Made by a program: the position numbers and the translations under genes | The notes under the pieces: generated by a model | Told to the model about the DNA's origin: nothing | Databases searched by the model: none | Seen by the model: the letters and a program-made list of their open reading frames with translations, nothing else | Part shown: one piece after another, positions 46,204 through 57,170 of the stretch | How positions within the stretch are numbered: position 1 is the stretch's first letter | Layout of the letters: the number at the start of each line of letters is the position of its first letter | NCBI RefSeq assembly: GCF_004322705.1 | Contig: NZ_SIZZ01000001.1 | Location: 1,054,001 to 1,118,000, forward strand | DNA length: 64,000 bases | Direction: 5' to 3' | From: Dyella terrae | GTDB lineage: Bacteria; Pseudomonadota; Gammaproteobacteria; Xanthomonadales; Rhodanobacteraceae

Positions 46204-46680
46204 TCAGACCAGGCCGTCCCGCTTCAACCGCTCGATCAGGCCCTGAACCGAACGCTCGGCCAGCGCGACGCACCGGGTAAAACTCTCGAGGCCGCCGTAA
46301 TAGGGATCAGGGAACTCGCGCGGCTCGGAGACGCCGGCCCACGGCAGGTAGAGCACGACGTTGTCCCGACGGACTGCGTCGACGATGGCCTGTCCTTCAC
46401 GCAGGTTGTCTTCGTCCATGGCGAAAACCAGGTCAAAGTGGTTCCCGTCCGCGCGGGAAAGCTGGCGCGCGCGATGGGGGGAAAGGTCAATTCCGGCAAC
46501 GTGCGCCACCTCACACATGCGCGCATCGGCAGGGTTGCCTGCGTGCCAGTTGCCCGTCCCCCGGGAAGCCACCTCCACATCCAGACCTGCTTCCGCCATG
46601 CGCTGCCGCGCTACGGCCTCCACCAGCGGCGAACGACAGATGTTACCCAGGCAAAGAAACAGCAGGCGCGGTGCGCTCAT
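46204..46680 (-). CDS. Low-molecular-weight protein tyrosine phosphatase
   Basis: 158 residues. The P-loop CLGNICRSP carries the catalytic Cys and Arg, and the general acid Asp is in [16 protein letters not shown] is conserved. The ATG at 46680 overlaps the stop of kdsB by 4 bp, so the two are coupled. Members often act in capsule or exopolysaccharide control or stress, but no partner kinase is visible here. Confidence 0.9.
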   Translation of the reverse strand: MSAPRLLFLCLGNICRSPLVEAVARQRMAEAGLDVEVASRGTGNWHAGNPADARMCEVAHVAGIDLSPHRARQLSRADGNHFDLVFAMDEDNLREGQAIVDAVRRDNVVLYLPWAGVSEPREFPDPYYGGLESFTRCVALAERSVQGLIERLKRDGLV

Positions 46681-47453
46681 CCCTGGCTGGCCAGCCATTG
46701 CTCGGCGCGAATGAGATCGGCTTCCGTGTCGATGCCAGGTGGGAACGGCTCAGGCGTCAGGCGGACCGCGATGGGAAAGCCATGCTCCATGACGCGCAAC
46801 TGCTCCAGTGACTCGGCATGCTCCAGGGGCGTGCGGGACAGGCTGGTGTAGCGATGCAGGAAACCGGCGCGATAGGCATAGATGCCGATGTGCCTGAGGA
46901 ACGGCACGTCGGCCGGCAACCGGTCGCGGTCGATGGCAAAGGCGTCGCGCGCCCACGGTAGCGGCGAGCGGCTGAAGTAGAGGGCGCGACCATTGGCTGC
47001 GCGCACCAGTTTCACCGCGTTCGGATCGAACAGCTCATGGGCGCTTTCGATCGGCGTCGCCAGCGTCGCCATGGGCGCATCGTCTTCGGCCAGCGCACGC
47101 GCCACTTCGCGAATACCCGCGGCCGGTGCAAACGGCTCGTCGCCCTGCAGGTTCACCACGATGGCATCATCGGGCCAGCCGTAGTGCGCGACCACTTCCG
47201 CCAGGCGATCGCTGCCGGAGGCATGGTCGGCGCGCGTCATGCAGACCCTGACGCCCTGCCCGTCCAGCGCCTGGACAATGCGCTCGTCATCCGTGGCCAC
47301 TACCACATCGGTCGCGCCTGCCTGCAGGGCCCGGTGCGCCACACGCACCACCATCGGCACACCGTCGATCAAACGCAGTGGCTTGCCCGGCAGGCGGGTG
47401 GACCCAAAGCGGGCAGGAATGGCGACGATAAAGGGCGGAACGCGTTCGGACAT
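46677..47453 (-). CDS. kdsB: 3-deoxy-manno-octulosonate cytidylyltransferase
   Basis: Activates KDO with CTP for lipopolysaccharide core assembly. 258 residues. Motifs: [54 protein letters not shown] and [11 protein letters not shown]. The ATG at 47453 has AGAGG upstream. It is preceded by aroA on the same strand with a 57-bp gap. Confidence 0.94.
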   Translation of the reverse strand: MSERVPPFIVAIPARFGSTRLPGKPLRLIDGVPMVVRVAHRALQAGATDVVVATDDERIVQALDGQGVRVCMTRADHASGSDRLAEVVAHYGWPDDAIVVNLQGDEPFAPAAGIREVARALAEDDAPMATLATPIESAHELFDPNAVKLVRAANGRALYFSRSPLPWARDAFAIDRDRLPADVPFLRHIGIYAYRAGFLHRYTSLSRTPLEHAESLEQLRVMEHGFPIAVRLTPEPFPPGIDTEADLIRAEQWLASQG

Positions 47454-47510
47454 GGCGACCTCTCTGCAAGGAGCCAAGCCTAACGGTTCGCGCCCCGCCA
47501 CACGAGGGTG

Positions 47511-48815
47511 TCAGTCGGCAATGCCGAGCTGGAAACCGCAGGCACTGGCCAACTCGACGAATCCCGGAAACGACGTCGCCACATTGGCGCAATCACCGAT
47601 CCGAATGCCGTCGCGCGACAACAGTCCCGCGATGGCGAAGCTCATGGCGATGCGATGATCGCCATGGCTTTCGACCGTGCCACCGGCGAGCGAACCGCCA
47701 TCAATCATGGCGCCATCGGGCGTTTCCTCGATGCGTGCGCCAATGGCGCGAAGGCCTGCCGCCATCGTGGCAATGCGATCGGATTCCTTGACCCGCAATT
47801 CCGCGGCGCCACGCACCACGGTGCGGCCCGAAGCCACGGACGCGGCGACAAACAACGCCGGGAACTCATCGATCATGTCCGGGACCCACTCGACCGGAAG
47901 TTCGATGCCGTGCAGCGGCGCGTGGCAAACGATCAGGTCGCCCACCGGCTCACCGCCACTTTCACGCTCGTTCTCCACACGAATGTCGGCCCCCATGAGG
48001 CGCAACGCGTGCAGCAAGCCCGTGCGGCGCGGATTGAGTCCGACGGCCGGCAACCGCAGCTCCGAGCCCGGCACCACGCTGGCAGCGACGAGGAAGAATG
48101 CCGCGGATGAAAAATCGGCCGGCACATCAATATCAGTCGCCTTCATTTCATGACGACCGGACAAGCGTGCGCGACCCGGCTCGAACGCAATGGGCCAACC
48201 AAAGGCCGCCAGCATGCGCTCCGTGTAATCGCGCGTCGGATGCGGTTCGATGACTTCCGTTTCGCCCTCGGCGTAAAGTCCCGCCAGCAAGAGGGCCGAC
48301 TTCACCTGGGCACTGGCCACCGGCAAGGTGTAGCGAATGCCACGAAGGTTTTTCCCGCCGTGCACCTGCAAGGGTGGCAGGCCATCCTGCGTATCGATGC
48401 TTGCACCCATGGCCGCGAGCGGCTCGGTGACGCGACGCATCGGGCGCTTCGACAACGACTCGTCGCCTACGAGGACGCTGTCAAACGACTGACCGGCCAG
48501 CAGACCGGCAAGCAGGCGCATGCCGGTACCGGCATTGCCGCAGTCCAACGGCGTATCCGCGCCGCGCAAACCATGCAAGCCCACGCCGTGCACGATGCGC
48601 TCGCCATCGCCAACCGTCTCGATGCGCACGCCAAGTTGCTGCAACACCGCTGCCGTTGCGCGCGTGTCTTCGCCTTCGAGAAAACCACGCACGTGCGAGC
48701 GACCGTTCGCCAGGGCGCCCAGCATCATGGCGCGATGGGACACCGACTTGTCGCCCGGCACGCGCACGACGCCGTGAAGGCCATGTCCGGGCCGGCTGAT
48801 CCAATCCAACTGTTT
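47511..48815 (-). CDS. aroA: 3-phosphoshikimate 1-carboxyvinyltransferase (EPSP synthase)
   Basis: Sixth step of the shikimate pathway. 434 residues from a GTG at 48815 (read as Met-Lys-Gln-Leu-Asp-Trp), with GGAG nine bases upstream. Motifs: GDKSVSHRAMMLGALANG near the N-terminus, DCGNAGTGMRLLAGLL, LSKRPMRRVTEPLAAMGA, VPADFSSAAFFLVAA and ELRVKESDRIATMAAGL. It follows pheA in the classic serC-pheA-aroA order. Confidence 0.94.
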   Translation of the reverse strand, partial: KQLDWISRPGHGLHGVVRVPGDKSVSHRAMMLGALANGRSHVRGFLEGEDTRATAAVLQQLGVRIETVGDGERIVHGVGLHGLRGADTPLDCGNAGTGMRLLAGLLAGQSFDSVLVGDESLSKRPMRRVTEPLAAMGASIDTQDGLPPLQVHGGKNLRGIRYTLPVASAQVKSALLLAGLYAEGETEVIEPHPTRDYTERMLAAFGWPIAFEPGRARLSGRHEMKATDIDVPADFSSAAFFLVAASVVPGSELRLPAVGLNPRRTGLLHALRLMGADIRVENERESGGEPVGDLIVCHAPLHGIELPVEWVPDMIDEFPALFVAASVASGRTVVRGAAELRVKESDRIATMAAGLRAIGARIEETPDGAMIDGGSLAGGTVESHGDHRIAMSFAIAGLLSRDGIRIGDCANVATSFPGFVELASACGFQLGIAD

Positions 48816-48860
48816 CACGAAACCATTCTCCACAGCCCGGGCCGCGCCCACGGCTTCAAA

Positions 48861-49964
48861 TCAGGGCAAGGCCACCGGGTAGGAACCGAGCACGCGCACC
48901 GTCGCCGCCGCACCACCCATTTCCTGCATCGCGGCCTGGATCGGCACGTCCTGCACATGGCCGGACACATCGATGAAGAACGCGTACTGCCACTTGCCGG
49001 TATGCGCCGGGCGAGACTCAATGCGGTTCATGCTGACGCCATGCTTGGCGAACGGACTCAGCACGTCGTACAGCGCGCCAGGCTTGTCGTTGACGGTAAT
49101 CAACAGCGACGTGCGATCGTTGCCCGACGGCGGAAACAGTGAGCGACCGATGACGAGGAAGCGGGTCGTGTTGTCCGCGCGATCCTCAATGCCCTTGGCG
49201 AGCGTCTTGAGTCCATAGACGCGACCGGCCGTTTCGCCGGCAATGGCCGCCGCATCGTCAGCATGGCGGGCAAGGCGCGCGGCTTCCGCATTGCTGTTGA
49301 CGGCGATGCACTCGACACCCGGCAGGTTGATGCGAAGCCAGGTCTTGCACTGCTGCAGTGACTGCGCGTGCGCGTAAACGCGCTTGATGTCTTCCAGACG
49401 ACCATTGAGCGAATGCAGGCACTGGTGCACGCGAAGTTCGACTTCACCGCAGATGGTGGCTTCGGATGTCAGGAACATGTCCAGGGTGACCTGGATCATG
49501 CCCTGCCCGGAGTTCTCCACCGGCACGACGCCGAAATCGGCGTGACCGGCGGCGACTTCCTGGAAAACTTCCTCGATGCTGCCCAGTGGCAGGCCATAGG
49601 CGGCATGGCCGAAATGCTTGCGCACGGCCTGCTCGCTGAAGGTGCCCTCCGGCCCGAGGAAGCCCACCTTGAGAGGATCTTCCTGCGCGAGACAGGAGGA
49701 CATGATTTCGCGAAACAGGCGCACCATCTCCGTGTCCGACAACGGGCCGTGGTTGCGATCAACCACCATGCGCAGCACGTGCGCTTCGCGCTCGGGGCGG
49801 TAATAGTCGATGGCGGAAAGACCCTCGCCCTTCACGCGCGCCACTTCCTGCGCCCAGTTGGCGCGTTCGGAAATGAGCTCCTGGATCTGCCGGTCAATGC
49901 TGTCGATTCGCTCGCGCACCTGGCCCAGCGGGTTGGAAGGTTCGGTCTTGCCTGATTCGGTCAT
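48861..49964 (-). CDS. pheA: Bifunctional chorismate mutase/prephenate dehydratase
   Basis: Makes phenylpyruvate from chorismate. 367 residues. N-terminal AroQ-type mutase (VRERIDSIDRQIQELISERANWAQEVARVKG), dehydratase domain (VGFLGPEGTFSEQAVRKHFG, VPVENSGQGMIQVTLDMF, the TRF motif DNTTRFLVIG) and C-terminal ACT domain (DKPGALYDVLSPFAKHGVSMNRIESRPAH) for Phe inhibition. The ATG at 49964 is by homology. No Phe-rich leader is visible upstream of serC. Confidence 0.94.
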   Translation of the reverse strand: MTESGKTEPSNPLGQVRERIDSIDRQIQELISERANWAQEVARVKGEGLSAIDYYRPEREAHVLRMVVDRNHGPLSDTEMVRLFREIMSSCLAQEDPLKVGFLGPEGTFSEQAVRKHFGHAAYGLPLGSIEEVFQEVAAGHADFGVVPVENSGQGMIQVTLDMFLTSEATICGEVELRVHQCLHSLNGRLEDIKRVYAHAQSLQQCKTWLRINLPGVECIAVNSNAEAARLARHADDAAAIAGETAGRVYGLKTLAKGIEDRADNTTRFLVIGRSLFPPSGNDRTSLLITVNDKPGALYDVLSPFAKHGVSMNRIESRPAHTGKWQYAFFIDVSGHVQDVPIQAAMQEMGGAAATVRVLGSYPVALP

Positions 49965-50042
49965 GAGTGTCTGGATGTCTAGATGTCCAAATGATGGTCG
50001 CAGTGTGCCTTTGATCGGCACCCCTGCCTACCCTTGCCAAGC

Positions 50043-51128
50043 CTATCCGTGACGTTGGGCGAAATCCGCCATGAAGCCGACAAGTGCCTGCACGGCCTCC
50101 AGCGGCACCGCGTTGTACAGCGACGCGCGCATGCCGCCGAGTGCCTTGTGACCTTTCAGCGCCAGCAAGCCGGCAGCCTCCGACGCCTGGAGGAATGCCG
50201 CATCCAGCGCACTGTCGTGCAACGTGAAAGGCACGTTCATGCGCGACCGGTCGGCCACGGCGATCGGATTGCGATAGAAACCGCCAGAGCCGTCGATGGC
50301 GTTGTAAAGCAGGTCGGCCTTGGCGCGGTTGCGCTCAGCCATCGCCACGAGGCCGCCCTGATCCTTGAGCCACTGGAACGTCAGCCCGGCCAGGTACCAG
50401 CCCCAGGTATTGGGTGTGTTGAGCATGGAGTCGGCCGCGGCATGCTCGGCATAGCGGAAGATCCTGGCCATCGGGCGCGTGGCGCGCTGCAGCAGATCGC
50501 GGCGAATGATCATCACCACGAGGCCCGATGGGCCGATGTTTTTCTGGGCGCCAGCATAGATCAGGCCGAAGCGCGATACGTCGACCGGCCCGGACAGGAT
50601 GTTCGACGACATGTCGGCCACCAGCGGTACCTCACCCACGTCCGGAATGTCGTGGTACTCGACGCCGTGGATCGTTTCATTGGGCGTGTAGTGAACGTAG
50701 GCCGCGCCGGGGTCGAGCGTCCACGACTCGGGCGACGGCAGGTGCAGGTACTGGTCCGACTTACTGCTCGCCGCGATGTTCACGCGCACATAGGGCGCCG
50801 CCTCGCTGGCGGCCTTTTCACCCCAGTGGCCAGCGACCATGTAGTCAGCGCGGGCGCCTTCGGCGGCGAGATTCATCGGAATCTGGGCGAAATGCTGGGT
50901 GGCACCCCCCTGGAGGAACAGCACGGCATAGTCCGCCGGTATGCTCATCAGTTCGCGAAGGTCAGCTTCAGCCTGGGCTGCCAATGCAATGAAGCGTTTG
51001 CCGCGATGGGAAAGCTCCATCACCGATGCACCGCTTCCATTCCATTCGAGCAGCTCGCGCTGCGCCTGCTCGAGCACGGCCGTGGGGATGGCCGCCGGAC
51101 CTGCACTGAAATTCCAAAGCCTGCTCAC
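50043..51128 (-). CDS. serC: Phosphoserine aminotransferase
   Basis: Converts 3-phosphohydroxypyruvate to phosphoserine, and also serves the pyridoxal phosphate pathway. 361 residues. PLP-binding Lys in [35 protein letters not shown] at the N-terminus. A GTG at 51128 is chosen over one two codons upstream because GAGG is then about 8 bases away. It heads the serC-pheA-aroA series. Confidence 0.94.
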   Translation of the reverse strand: MSRLWNFSAGPAAIPTAVLEQAQRELLEWNGSGASVMELSHRGKRFIALAAQAEADLRELMSIPADYAVLFLQGGATQHFAQIPMNLAAEGARADYMVAGHWGEKAASEAAPYVRVNIAASSKSDQYLHLPSPESWTLDPGAAYVHYTPNETIHGVEYHDIPDVGEVPLVADMSSNILSGPVDVSRFGLIYAGAQKNIGPSGLVVMIIRRDLLQRATRPMARIFRYAEHAAADSMLNTPNTWGWYLAGLTFQWLKDQGGLVAMAERNRAKADLLYNAIDGSGGFYRNPIAVADRSRMNVPFTLHDSALDAAFLQASEAAGLLALKGHKALGGMRASLYNAVPLEAVQALVGFMADFAQRHG

Positions 51129-51199
51129 TGACACTGCCTCGCGGAGGGCTGAAACGCCGCATTATGCCGCGTCGCAACAAGCCTGCGTCAACGGTTACG

Positions 51200-51967
51200 T
51201 CAGAAACGAACGAGCAAGATCAGGGCAATGCCGAGCGCCAGAACGGCCGCTGTCACGATCAGCCACCACACCTCCCCGCGAGGACCGGCGTCCTCCTCGG
51301 GCAAGTGCTCCGGCATGGCAGGCGGAGCGACGATCTCGGGCTCGGGCTCCATGCCCGGCGCATCCACAACGAAACGGTGCATGGCCAGGCCGATCTGGTC
51401 ACCAGGCAACAGGGCCACTTCGTCGGTCACCACGCCGTTGACCCGCAGCGGGTAGCGCTCGGATTGCTGTGCCGACTCCAACCACAGCTGGCTGGCGCGC
51501 CAGACGACCCGAAGGGCCGCTTGCTCACCCTGGGGCAGTTCCAGCGGGATGCGGCCATGCGGCCCCAGTTCAAGCTTTTCCTGAAGCGGGAACACGCGAC
51601 CGGAGTGCGGCCCTGCCACGACGCGCAGCCCCACCGTGCAGCGCTCCAGCGCGGGCACGGTCAGCGGTTTGCGCCCCTGGGGCGGCTCATCGGCGCACAG
51701 CACCATGCGGCAGTCGCCGACGCTGAGGATGTCGCCCGCCCGCAGGATGGCGCGCTCGCGCACGGGGCGGGCATTGAGATAAATGCGATTGCCGGCGGGA
51801 AGGACCTGGAGCACCCAGCCACGCTTGTCCTGCTGGATGCGAAGGTGATGCGGTCCGGCCTGATGCGCGGCCAGGATCAGATCGTTGTCCGGCGCGCTGC
51901 CAATCCGCAGTTGCGCCTGATCCCAACGGAAGTCTTCACGGGCCGAATTGGGAAACTCGATACGCAT
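51200..51967 (-). CDS. FHA-domain protein with C-terminal membrane anchor
   Basis: 255 residues. The N-terminal FHA domain (about 20-85) shows LRIGSAPDNDLIL, GPHHLRI and YLNARPV. A second, weaker FHA-like domain (about 110-205) follows: GPHSGRVFPLQEKLELG and YPLRVNGVVTDEVALLPGDQIG. After an acidic Pro-rich linker a single C-terminal segment (WWLIVTAAVLALGIALILLVRF) anchors it with the FHA domains in the cytoplasm. No kinase or secretion gene is adjacent. Function unknown; binding of phosphothreonine peptides is the family role. Confidence 0.78.
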   Translation of the reverse strand: MRIEFPNSAREDFRWDQAQLRIGSAPDNDLILAAHQAGPHHLRIQQDKRGWVLQVLPAGNRIYLNARPVRERAILRAGDILSVGDCRMVLCADEPPQGRKPLTVPALERCTVGLRVVAGPHSGRVFPLQEKLELGPHGRIPLELPQGEQAALRVVWRASQLWLESAQQSERYPLRVNGVVTDEVALLPGDQIGLAMHRFVVDAPGMEPEPEIVAPPAMPEHLPEEDAGPRGEVWWLIVTAAVLALGIALILLVRF

Positions 51968-52070
51968 CTGTGAACCAGTCGATTGACGGGCAGGACTCTA
52001 GCAGAACATTGAGACTTGTCTGACCATAATTCGCTTAATATCCCGACTTTTACTGCGAGGTCTTCACGTC

Positions 52071-52346
52071 ATGCCCAAAATCGACATCCGCCGCCCGCAT
52101 CAGCTCTCCGTGGCCGAGGCACGTGCCGTGGTCGACAAGGTCGCCGACCGCATGCGTGAGAAATTTGGGATGGATGGGACCTGGAACGGCGACGTCCTGA
52201 GCTTTTCCCGTCCGGGCGTGAACGGCTCGATCGCCGTCGAACCCGCCCAGATCCAGGTCCATGCAGAGCTCGGGATGATGCTGGCGCCCCTCAAGGGCAT
52301 GGTGGAACAGGAAATCCGCCGGAAGCTGGATGAATACTTCGCATGA
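52071..52346 (+). CDS. Polyhydroxyalkanoic acid system family protein
   Basis: 91 residues matching the small polyhydroxyalkanoate-system family: MPKIDIRRPHQLSVAEARAVVDKVADRMREKFGMDGTWNGDVLSFSRPGVNGSIAVEPAQIQVHAELGMMLAPLKGMVEQEI. The name comes from gene linkage in other bacteria; no phaC or related gene is in this window. infA follows 83 bp downstream. Confidence 0.85.
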   Translation: MPKIDIRRPHQLSVAEARAVVDKVADRMREKFGMDGTWNGDVLSFSRPGVNGSIAVEPAQIQVHAELGMMLAPLKGMVEQEIRRKLDEYFA

Positions 52347-52352
52347 TGAATC

Positions 52353-52381
52353 TTTAACCACGGCCGCATCCGTGGCATAAT
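52353..52381 (+). promoter_or_regulatory. infA: Likely infA promoter
   Basis: TTTAAC (52353-52358), 17-bp spacer and CATAAT (52376-52381), a five-of-six -10 match. The -35 is weak. Confidence 0.45.
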
Positions 52382-52429
52382 CGAAGGCTTACGCGGCCAT
52401 GACGGCCGCCTCCCTACCGACCGGAACGC

Positions 52430-52648
52430 ATGGCCAAAGACGACGTCATCGAAATGGAAGGCACGGTCCAGGAGACCCTGCCCAACACCATGTTCCGCGT
52501 GCAGCTGGAAAATGGGCATGTCATCACCGCCCATATCTCCGGCCGTATGCGCAAGCATTACATCCGCATCCTGACCGGCGACAAGGTCAAGGTGGAGATG
52601 ACCCCCTACGACCTGACCAAGGGTCGTATCACGTACCGCATGAAGTAA
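52430..52648 (+). CDS. infA: Translation initiation factor IF-1
   Basis: 72 residues forming one S1-like OB domain: [70 protein letters not shown]. Exactly the usual length. Followed by a strong terminator. Confidence 0.97.
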   Translation: MAKDDVIEMEGTVQETLPNTMFRVQLENGHVITAHISGRMRKHYIRILTGDKVKVEMTPYDLTKGRITYRMK

Positions 52649-52689
52649 TTCCAGCTCAGGGCGCTTGTCGCCGGGCTGGCGGTACAAAC

Positions 52690-52721
52690 AAAAAAGGCCG
52701 CGCACCAGGCGCGGCCTTTTT
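52690..52721. terminator. Bidirectional terminator, infA and clpA
   Basis: AAAAAGGCCGCGC and GCGCGGCCTTTTT form a strong stem between the convergent infA and clpA genes, with T-runs usable on both strands. Confidence 0.9.
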
Positions 52722-52747
52722 GCATGCCTGTGGTCCAGGCGCCGAGG

Positions 52748-55018
52748 TCAGGAGACCTCGGCCGGGACCGGTGCAGCGGCTTCCGTATCCACCTTAAGCT
52801 CGCCGTCGGCGACGCTCAGGTGCACCTTGCCACCCTCGGCCAGCTTGCCGAACAGCAGTTCGTCCGCAAGCGCACGCTTGACCTTCTCCTGGATGACGCG
52901 CGCCATCGGGCGGGCACCCATCTGCGGATCGAAGCCATGCTCGGCCAGCCAGCGACGGGCATCGGCATCCACGTCGAGCGTGACGTGCTTCTCCGACAGC
53001 TGCGACTCCAGCTCGATGATGAACTTGTCCACCACACGCAGGATGTGGTCGAAGTCCAGCGCATTGAACTGGATGATGGCGTCCAGGCGGTTGCGGAACT
53101 CCGGCGTGAACGTGCGACGGATGACTTCCATCGCGTCCATCTGGTGGCTCTGCTTGACGAAGCCGATGCCGCGACGCGATGCCTGCTGGGCGCCGGCATT
53201 CGTGGTCATCACCACCACCACGTTCTTGAAGTTCGCCTCGCGACCGTTGGTGTCGGTCAGCACGCCGCGGTCCATCACCTGCAACAGGATGTTGTAGACG
53301 TCCGGATGCGCCTTCTCGATTTCATCGAGCAGGAGCACGGCATGCGGGTGCTTGGTGACCGCCTCGGTCAACAAACCACCCTGGTCGAAACCCACGTAAC
53401 CCGGAGGTGCGCCGACCAGGCGGGACACCGAATGCGCCTCCATGTACTCGGACATGTCGAAACGGATCATTTCGATGCCCAGCTGCATGGCAAGCTGACG
53501 GGTGACTTCGGTCTTGCCCACGCCGGTGGGGCCGGCCAGCAGGAAAGAGCCGATCGGCTTGGCCGGGTCGGCCAGACCGGAGCGGGCCATCTTGATCGAC
53601 GCGGCCAGCGCCTCGATCGCGGCATCCTGCCCGAACACCACCATTTTCAGGTTGCGCTCAAGGTTCCTGAGGACGTCACGATCCGATGCCGAGACCTGCT
53701 TGGCCGGGATACGCGCCATCTTGGCAACGATGTACTCGACCTCAGGCACGTCGATCTTGCCCGTGCGCTGGTCCGCCGGCAGCAGACGCTGGCGGGCACC
53801 CGCTTCATCGATGATGTCGATGGCCTTGTCCGGCAGCAGGCGGTCGGGGATGTGCTTGACCGACAGGTCCACTGCCGCCTTCAGCGACTCATTGGTGTAC
53901 ACCACGTTGTGGTGTTCCTCGAAGCGCGAACGCAGGCCCTTGAGGATTTCGATGCTGTCGGCCACGGTCGGCTCGACCACGTCGATCTTCTGGAAGCGAC
54001 GGGCCAGCGCGCGATCCTTCTCGAAGATCCCGCGGAACTCCTGGAACGTGGTGGACCCGATGCAACGCAGCTCGCCCGACGCCAGCATCGGCTTGATCAG
54101 ATTGGAGGCATCCATGGTGCCGCCCGACGCCGAACCGGCACCGATGATGGTGTGGATCTCATCAATGAAGAGGATCGCGCCCTGCTGTTTCTTCAGCTGG
54201 GAAATGACCGCCTTCAGGCGCTTCTCGAAGTCGCCACGATACTTGGTGCCAGCCACCAGCGCGCCCAGGTCGAGCGACCAGATGGTGGCGTTTTCCAGCA
54301 CTTCCGGGACGTCGCCGTCGACGATCCGCTTGGCCAGGCCCTCTGCCAGGGCCGTCTTGCCCACGCCAGCCTCGCCCACGTAAAGCGGGTTGTTCTTGCG
54401 GCGGCGGCAAAGGACCTGGATCGTGCGCTCGATCTCGTCCTGACGACCGATCAGCGGATCGATCTTGCCTTCGAGCGCCAGCTCATTGAGGTTGCTGGCG
54501 TACTCGCTCAGGGGGTTGCCCCGCGACTCGCCGCCTTCCTCGCCTTCACGCTCCGCACCGGACATGCCGGCGCTCGGCTCGTCGCCGATCTTGGCGATGC
54601 CGTGCGAAATGTAATTGACCACGTCCAGACGCGTGATTTCCTGCTGGTGCAGGAAGTAGACGGCGTGGGAGTCCTTCTCGCCGAAAATGGCCACCAGCAC
54701 GTTGGCGCCAGTCACTTCCTTTCGACCCGAGGACTGCACGTGGTAGACCGCGCGCTGCAGGACGCGCTGGAAGCCCAGCGTCGGCTGCGTATCGCGCTCA
54801 TCGCCATGGGGAAGGACCGGTACGGTCTCGGCGATGATCTTTTCCAGCTCGTGCGTCAGGCGCGGCAGGTCCACCCCGCAGGCGCGCAAGGCACCCAGGG
54901 CGGACTGGTTGTCGGTAAGCGCCAGCAGCAGGTGCTCCACCGTCATGAACTCGTGGCGCTGCTCGCGGGCCTGCTTGTAGCACTGGCCTATGGTGACTTC
55001 GAGATCCTTGCTGAACAT
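52748..55018 (-). CDS. clpA: ATP-dependent Clp protease, ATPase subunit ClpA
   Basis: AAA+ unfoldase that feeds ClpP, 756 residues. N domain ([34 protein letters not shown]), D1 Walker [15 protein letters not shown] and Walker [13 protein letters not shown]2 Walker [15 protein letters not shown] and Walker [12 protein letters not shown]. The ClpP-docking loop RRGIGFVKQ contains the IGF tripeptide. clpS lies 65 bp upstream on the same strand, the usual clpS-clpA pair. Confidence 0.96.
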   Translation of the reverse strand: MFSKDLEVTIGQCYKQAREQRHEFMTVEHLLLALTDNQSALGALRACGVDLPRLTHELEKIIAETVPVLPHGDERDTQPTLGFQRVLQRAVYHVQSSGRKEVTGANVLVAIFGEKDSHAVYFLHQQEITRLDVVNYISHGIAKIGDEPSAGMSGAEREGEEGGESRGNPLSEYASNLNELALEGKIDPLIGRQDEIERTIQVLCRRRKNNPLYVGEAGVGKTALAEGLAKRIVDGDVPEVLENATIWSLDLGALVAGTKYRGDFEKRLKAVISQLKKQQGAILFIDEIHTIIGAGSASGGTMDASNLIKPMLASGELRCIGSTTFQEFRGIFEKDRALARRFQKIDVVEPTVADSIEILKGLRSRFEEHHNVVYTNESLKAAVDLSVKHIPDRLLPDKAIDIIDEAGARQRLLPADQRTGKIDVPEVEYIVAKMARIPAKQVSASDRDVLRNLERNLKMVVFGQDAAIEALAASIKMARSGLADPAKPIGSFLLAGPTGVGKTEVTRQLAMQLGIEMIRFDMSEYMEAHSVSRLVGAPPGYVGFDQGGLLTEAVTKHPHAVLLLDEIEKAHPDVYNILLQVMDRGVLTDTNGREANFKNVVVVMTTNAGAQQASRRGIGFVKQSHQMDAMEVIRRTFTPEFRNRLDAIIQFNALDFDHILRVVDKFIIELESQLSEKHVTLDVDADARRWLAEHGFDPQMGARPMARVIQEKVKRALADELLFGKLAEGGKVHLSVADGELKVDTEAAAPVPAEVS

Positions 55019-55083
55019 CCGGACCTTCTCCGCTTGAATGGCAGGGCGGCGCTAAGGCCGCGATGACCACGAAATGGGGGCGC

Positions 55084-55410
55084 TCAGAGCTTTTCCATAG
55101 TGCACAACAAAGGGTGCTGATGAGCACGTGAATATTCGTTCACCTGGGTCACCTTGGTTTCGGCTACCTCCCGCGTAAAGACGCCGCACACACCTTTGCC
55201 ACGGGTATGTACATGGAGCATCACCTGCACCGCTCTTTCCTGGTCCAGGCTAAAGAAGCTGCGCAGCACTTCGACCACGAAATCCATCGGGGTGAAATCG
55301 TCGTTGAGCAGCACCACCTGGAACAGCGGTGGCCGTGCCACCTCCGGGCGGGACACTTCCAGTGCCAGGCCGTGTTGATTTCCTTGCTCGTGTTCGGGTT
55401 CGTGCGCCAT
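55084..55410 (-). CDS. clpS: ClpA adaptor ClpS
   Basis: N-end rule adaptor, 108 residues. [63 protein letters not shown] is the conserved ClpS core, including [10 protein letters not shown] and MLHVHTRG, which form the N-degron pocket. Transcribed with clpA and divergent from the Nudix gene. Confidence 0.95.
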   Translation of the reverse strand: MAHEPEHEQGNQHGLALEVSRPEVARPPLFQVVLLNDDFTPMDFVVEVLRSFFSLDQERAVQVMLHVHTRGKGVCGVFTREVAETKVTQVNEYSRAHQHPLLCTMEKL

Positions 55411-55544
55411 GGTTTCGAGGTTTCAGATCCTGGTGGGCAGTATAACGCCGGGCAGGTGGATCGACCCCGCCCGGGCGCTGACCCTTCAGGTAGTGGCACA
55501 ATGACGCCTTTTCCAGTGCCGTCACCGGCGCCATATACACGCCC

Positions 55545-56027
55545 ATGAACGACACCCCCGCCCCCATCTGGTGCCCCCATGTGACCGTCGCCTGCGTCGT
55601 AGCGGACGGCGATCGCTACCTCATGGTCGAGGAAGAGGTCGGTGGCCGCATCGCCTACAACCAGCCGGCCGGTCATCTGGATGACGGCGAAAGCCTGTTG
55701 CGAGCTGCCGTGCGCGAGACCCTGGAAGAAACCGGCTGGACGGTCGAACTGGAACATCTGATCGGCGTGCACCAGTGGCAAAGCACCGAACACGGTGACG
55801 GGGTCATCCGCTTCAGTTTCTCCGCCCGCCCCGTCAGCCACGACCCCGGCCGACGCCTGGACGACGGCATTTGCCGCGCGCTCTGGATGACCCGCGCCGA
55901 GATTGCCGCCCTGGGCGACAGGCTACGCAGCCCTCTCGTCCTGCAAAGCATCGACACCTGGCTTGCCGGCCAGCGCCTGCCGCTGTCCGCGATCGCCAGC
56001 CTGCTTCCGGAGGATCCCTCCTCGTGA
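55545..56027 (+). CDS. nudJ: Nudix hydrolase, NudJ-like
   Basis: 160 residues. Nudix box [23 protein letters not shown]; preceded by [33 protein letters not shown], typical of NudJ, a phosphatase acting on nucleoside and thiamin phosphates. It overlaps mnmA by 4 bp, and the nudJ-mnmA-hflD order is the same as in E. coli, supporting the symbol. Confidence 0.88.
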   Translation: MNDTPAPIWCPHVTVACVVADGDRYLMVEEEVGGRIAYNQPAGHLDDGESLLRAAVRETLEETGWTVELEHLIGVHQWQSTEHGDGVIRFSFSARPVSHDPGRRLDDGICRALWMTRAEIAALGDRLRSPLVLQSIDTWLAGQRLPLSAIASLLPEDPSS

Positions 56028-57160
56028 AGGTCATGCTTGGCGTCTCCGGCGGCGTCGATTCCTCGGTGGCTGCCTTGCTGTTGCAGCAGGCCGGCCATCA
56101 GGTCGAAGGCCTGTTCATGCAGAACTGGGAAGAAGACGATCGCAACGGCCCCTGCACGGCCGATGCCGATCGCAAGGATGCCGTTGCCGTATGCGGGCGC
56201 CTGGGCATTCCCTTCCACGCGCGCAATTTCGCCTCCGAGTATTGGGACGGCGTCTTCGAGCATTTCCTGGCCGAATACCGCGCGGGCCGCACGCCCAATC
56301 CCGACGTGCTGTGCAATCGCGAGATCAAGTTCAAGACCTTCCTGGATGAAGCGCGCACGCTGGGCGCCGAAAAGATCGCCACGGGCCATTACGCGCGCGT
56401 CGACGGCGTCGATGGCGAATATCGCCTGCTGCGTGCGGTCGACGCGTCCAAGGACCAGACCTATTTCCTGCACGCGCTGGGACAGGAGCAACTCGCCTTT
56501 ACGCTGTTTCCCGTCGGCGAGATCGAAAAGTCGCAAGTTCGCCAGATCGCCCAGGAAGCGGCCCTGCCGACGCACGCCAAAAAGGATTCCACCGGCATCT
56601 GCTTTATCGGCGAGCGCGACTTCCGTGAATTCCTGGGGCAGTACATCCCCGCCCGTCCCGGCGAGATGCGCAGCCCCGACGGCGAACTGATCGGACACCA
56701 CCAGGGTGCGATGTATTACACGCTGGGCCAGCGAAACGGCCTGGGCATCGGCGGCCGTCACGGCGCCAGCGGTGAAGCCTGGTATGTCGTTGGCAAGGAT
56801 GTCGAAGCCAACGTGTTGTTCGTGGCGCAGGGTGGCGAGAACGAGTGGCTGTACTCGACCCGCCTGCGCACGGAGGCACCGACCTGGGTGGCCGGGCGCC
56901 CGCCCGCCACGTCGTTCCGCTGCACCGCCAAGACGCGCTATCGCCAGCAGGACCAGGCATGCACGGTTACCGTGTATCCGGGCTTGCTGGAGGTCCATTT
57001 CGACGAACCCCAGCGTGCCGTGACACCCGGCCAGTCCGTCGTGTTCTACGATGGCGAGGCCTGTCTCGGTGGTGCCGTCATTGCCGTGACCGATGCTCCC
57101 TACGGTGGCTGGAAAGCCATCGAATCCCCCCTCGCCAACGAGTTGCCCGATCGTGTTTGA
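56024..57160 (+). CDS. mnmA: tRNA 2-thiouridylase MnmA
   Basis: Makes 2-thiouridine at tRNA position 34. 378 residues from the GTG at 56024, inside the GTGA overlap with nudJ. PP-loop [15 protein letters not shown]; catalytic Cys in [13 protein letters not shown] and [12 protein letters not shown]. Also [21 protein letters not shown]. An ATG at 56033 would remove the first residues of the conserved N-terminus. Confidence 0.94.
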   Translation: MKVMLGVSGGVDSSVAALLLQQAGHQVEGLFMQNWEEDDRNGPCTADADRKDAVAVCGRLGIPFHARNFASEYWDGVFEHFLAEYRAGRTPNPDVLCNREIKFKTFLDEARTLGAEKIATGHYARVDGVDGEYRLLRAVDASKDQTYFLHALGQEQLAFTLFPVGEIEKSQVRQIAQEAALPTHAKKDSTGICFIGERDFREFLGQYIPARPGEMRSPDGELIGHHQGAMYYTLGQRNGLGIGGRHGASGEAWYVVGKDVEANVLFVAQGGENEWLYSTRLRTEAPTWVAGRPPATSFRCTAKTRYRQQDQACTVTVYPGLLEVHFDEPQRAVTPGQSVVFYDGEACLGGAVIAVTDAPYGGWKAIESPLANELPDRV

Positions 57161-57170
57161 TGCCTTCACC

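Noticed and set aside
51135-51199. Search for a Phe- or Ser-linked leader peptide before serC-pheA
   Set aside because: Only 65 bp are available and no biased short frame or hairpin is present.
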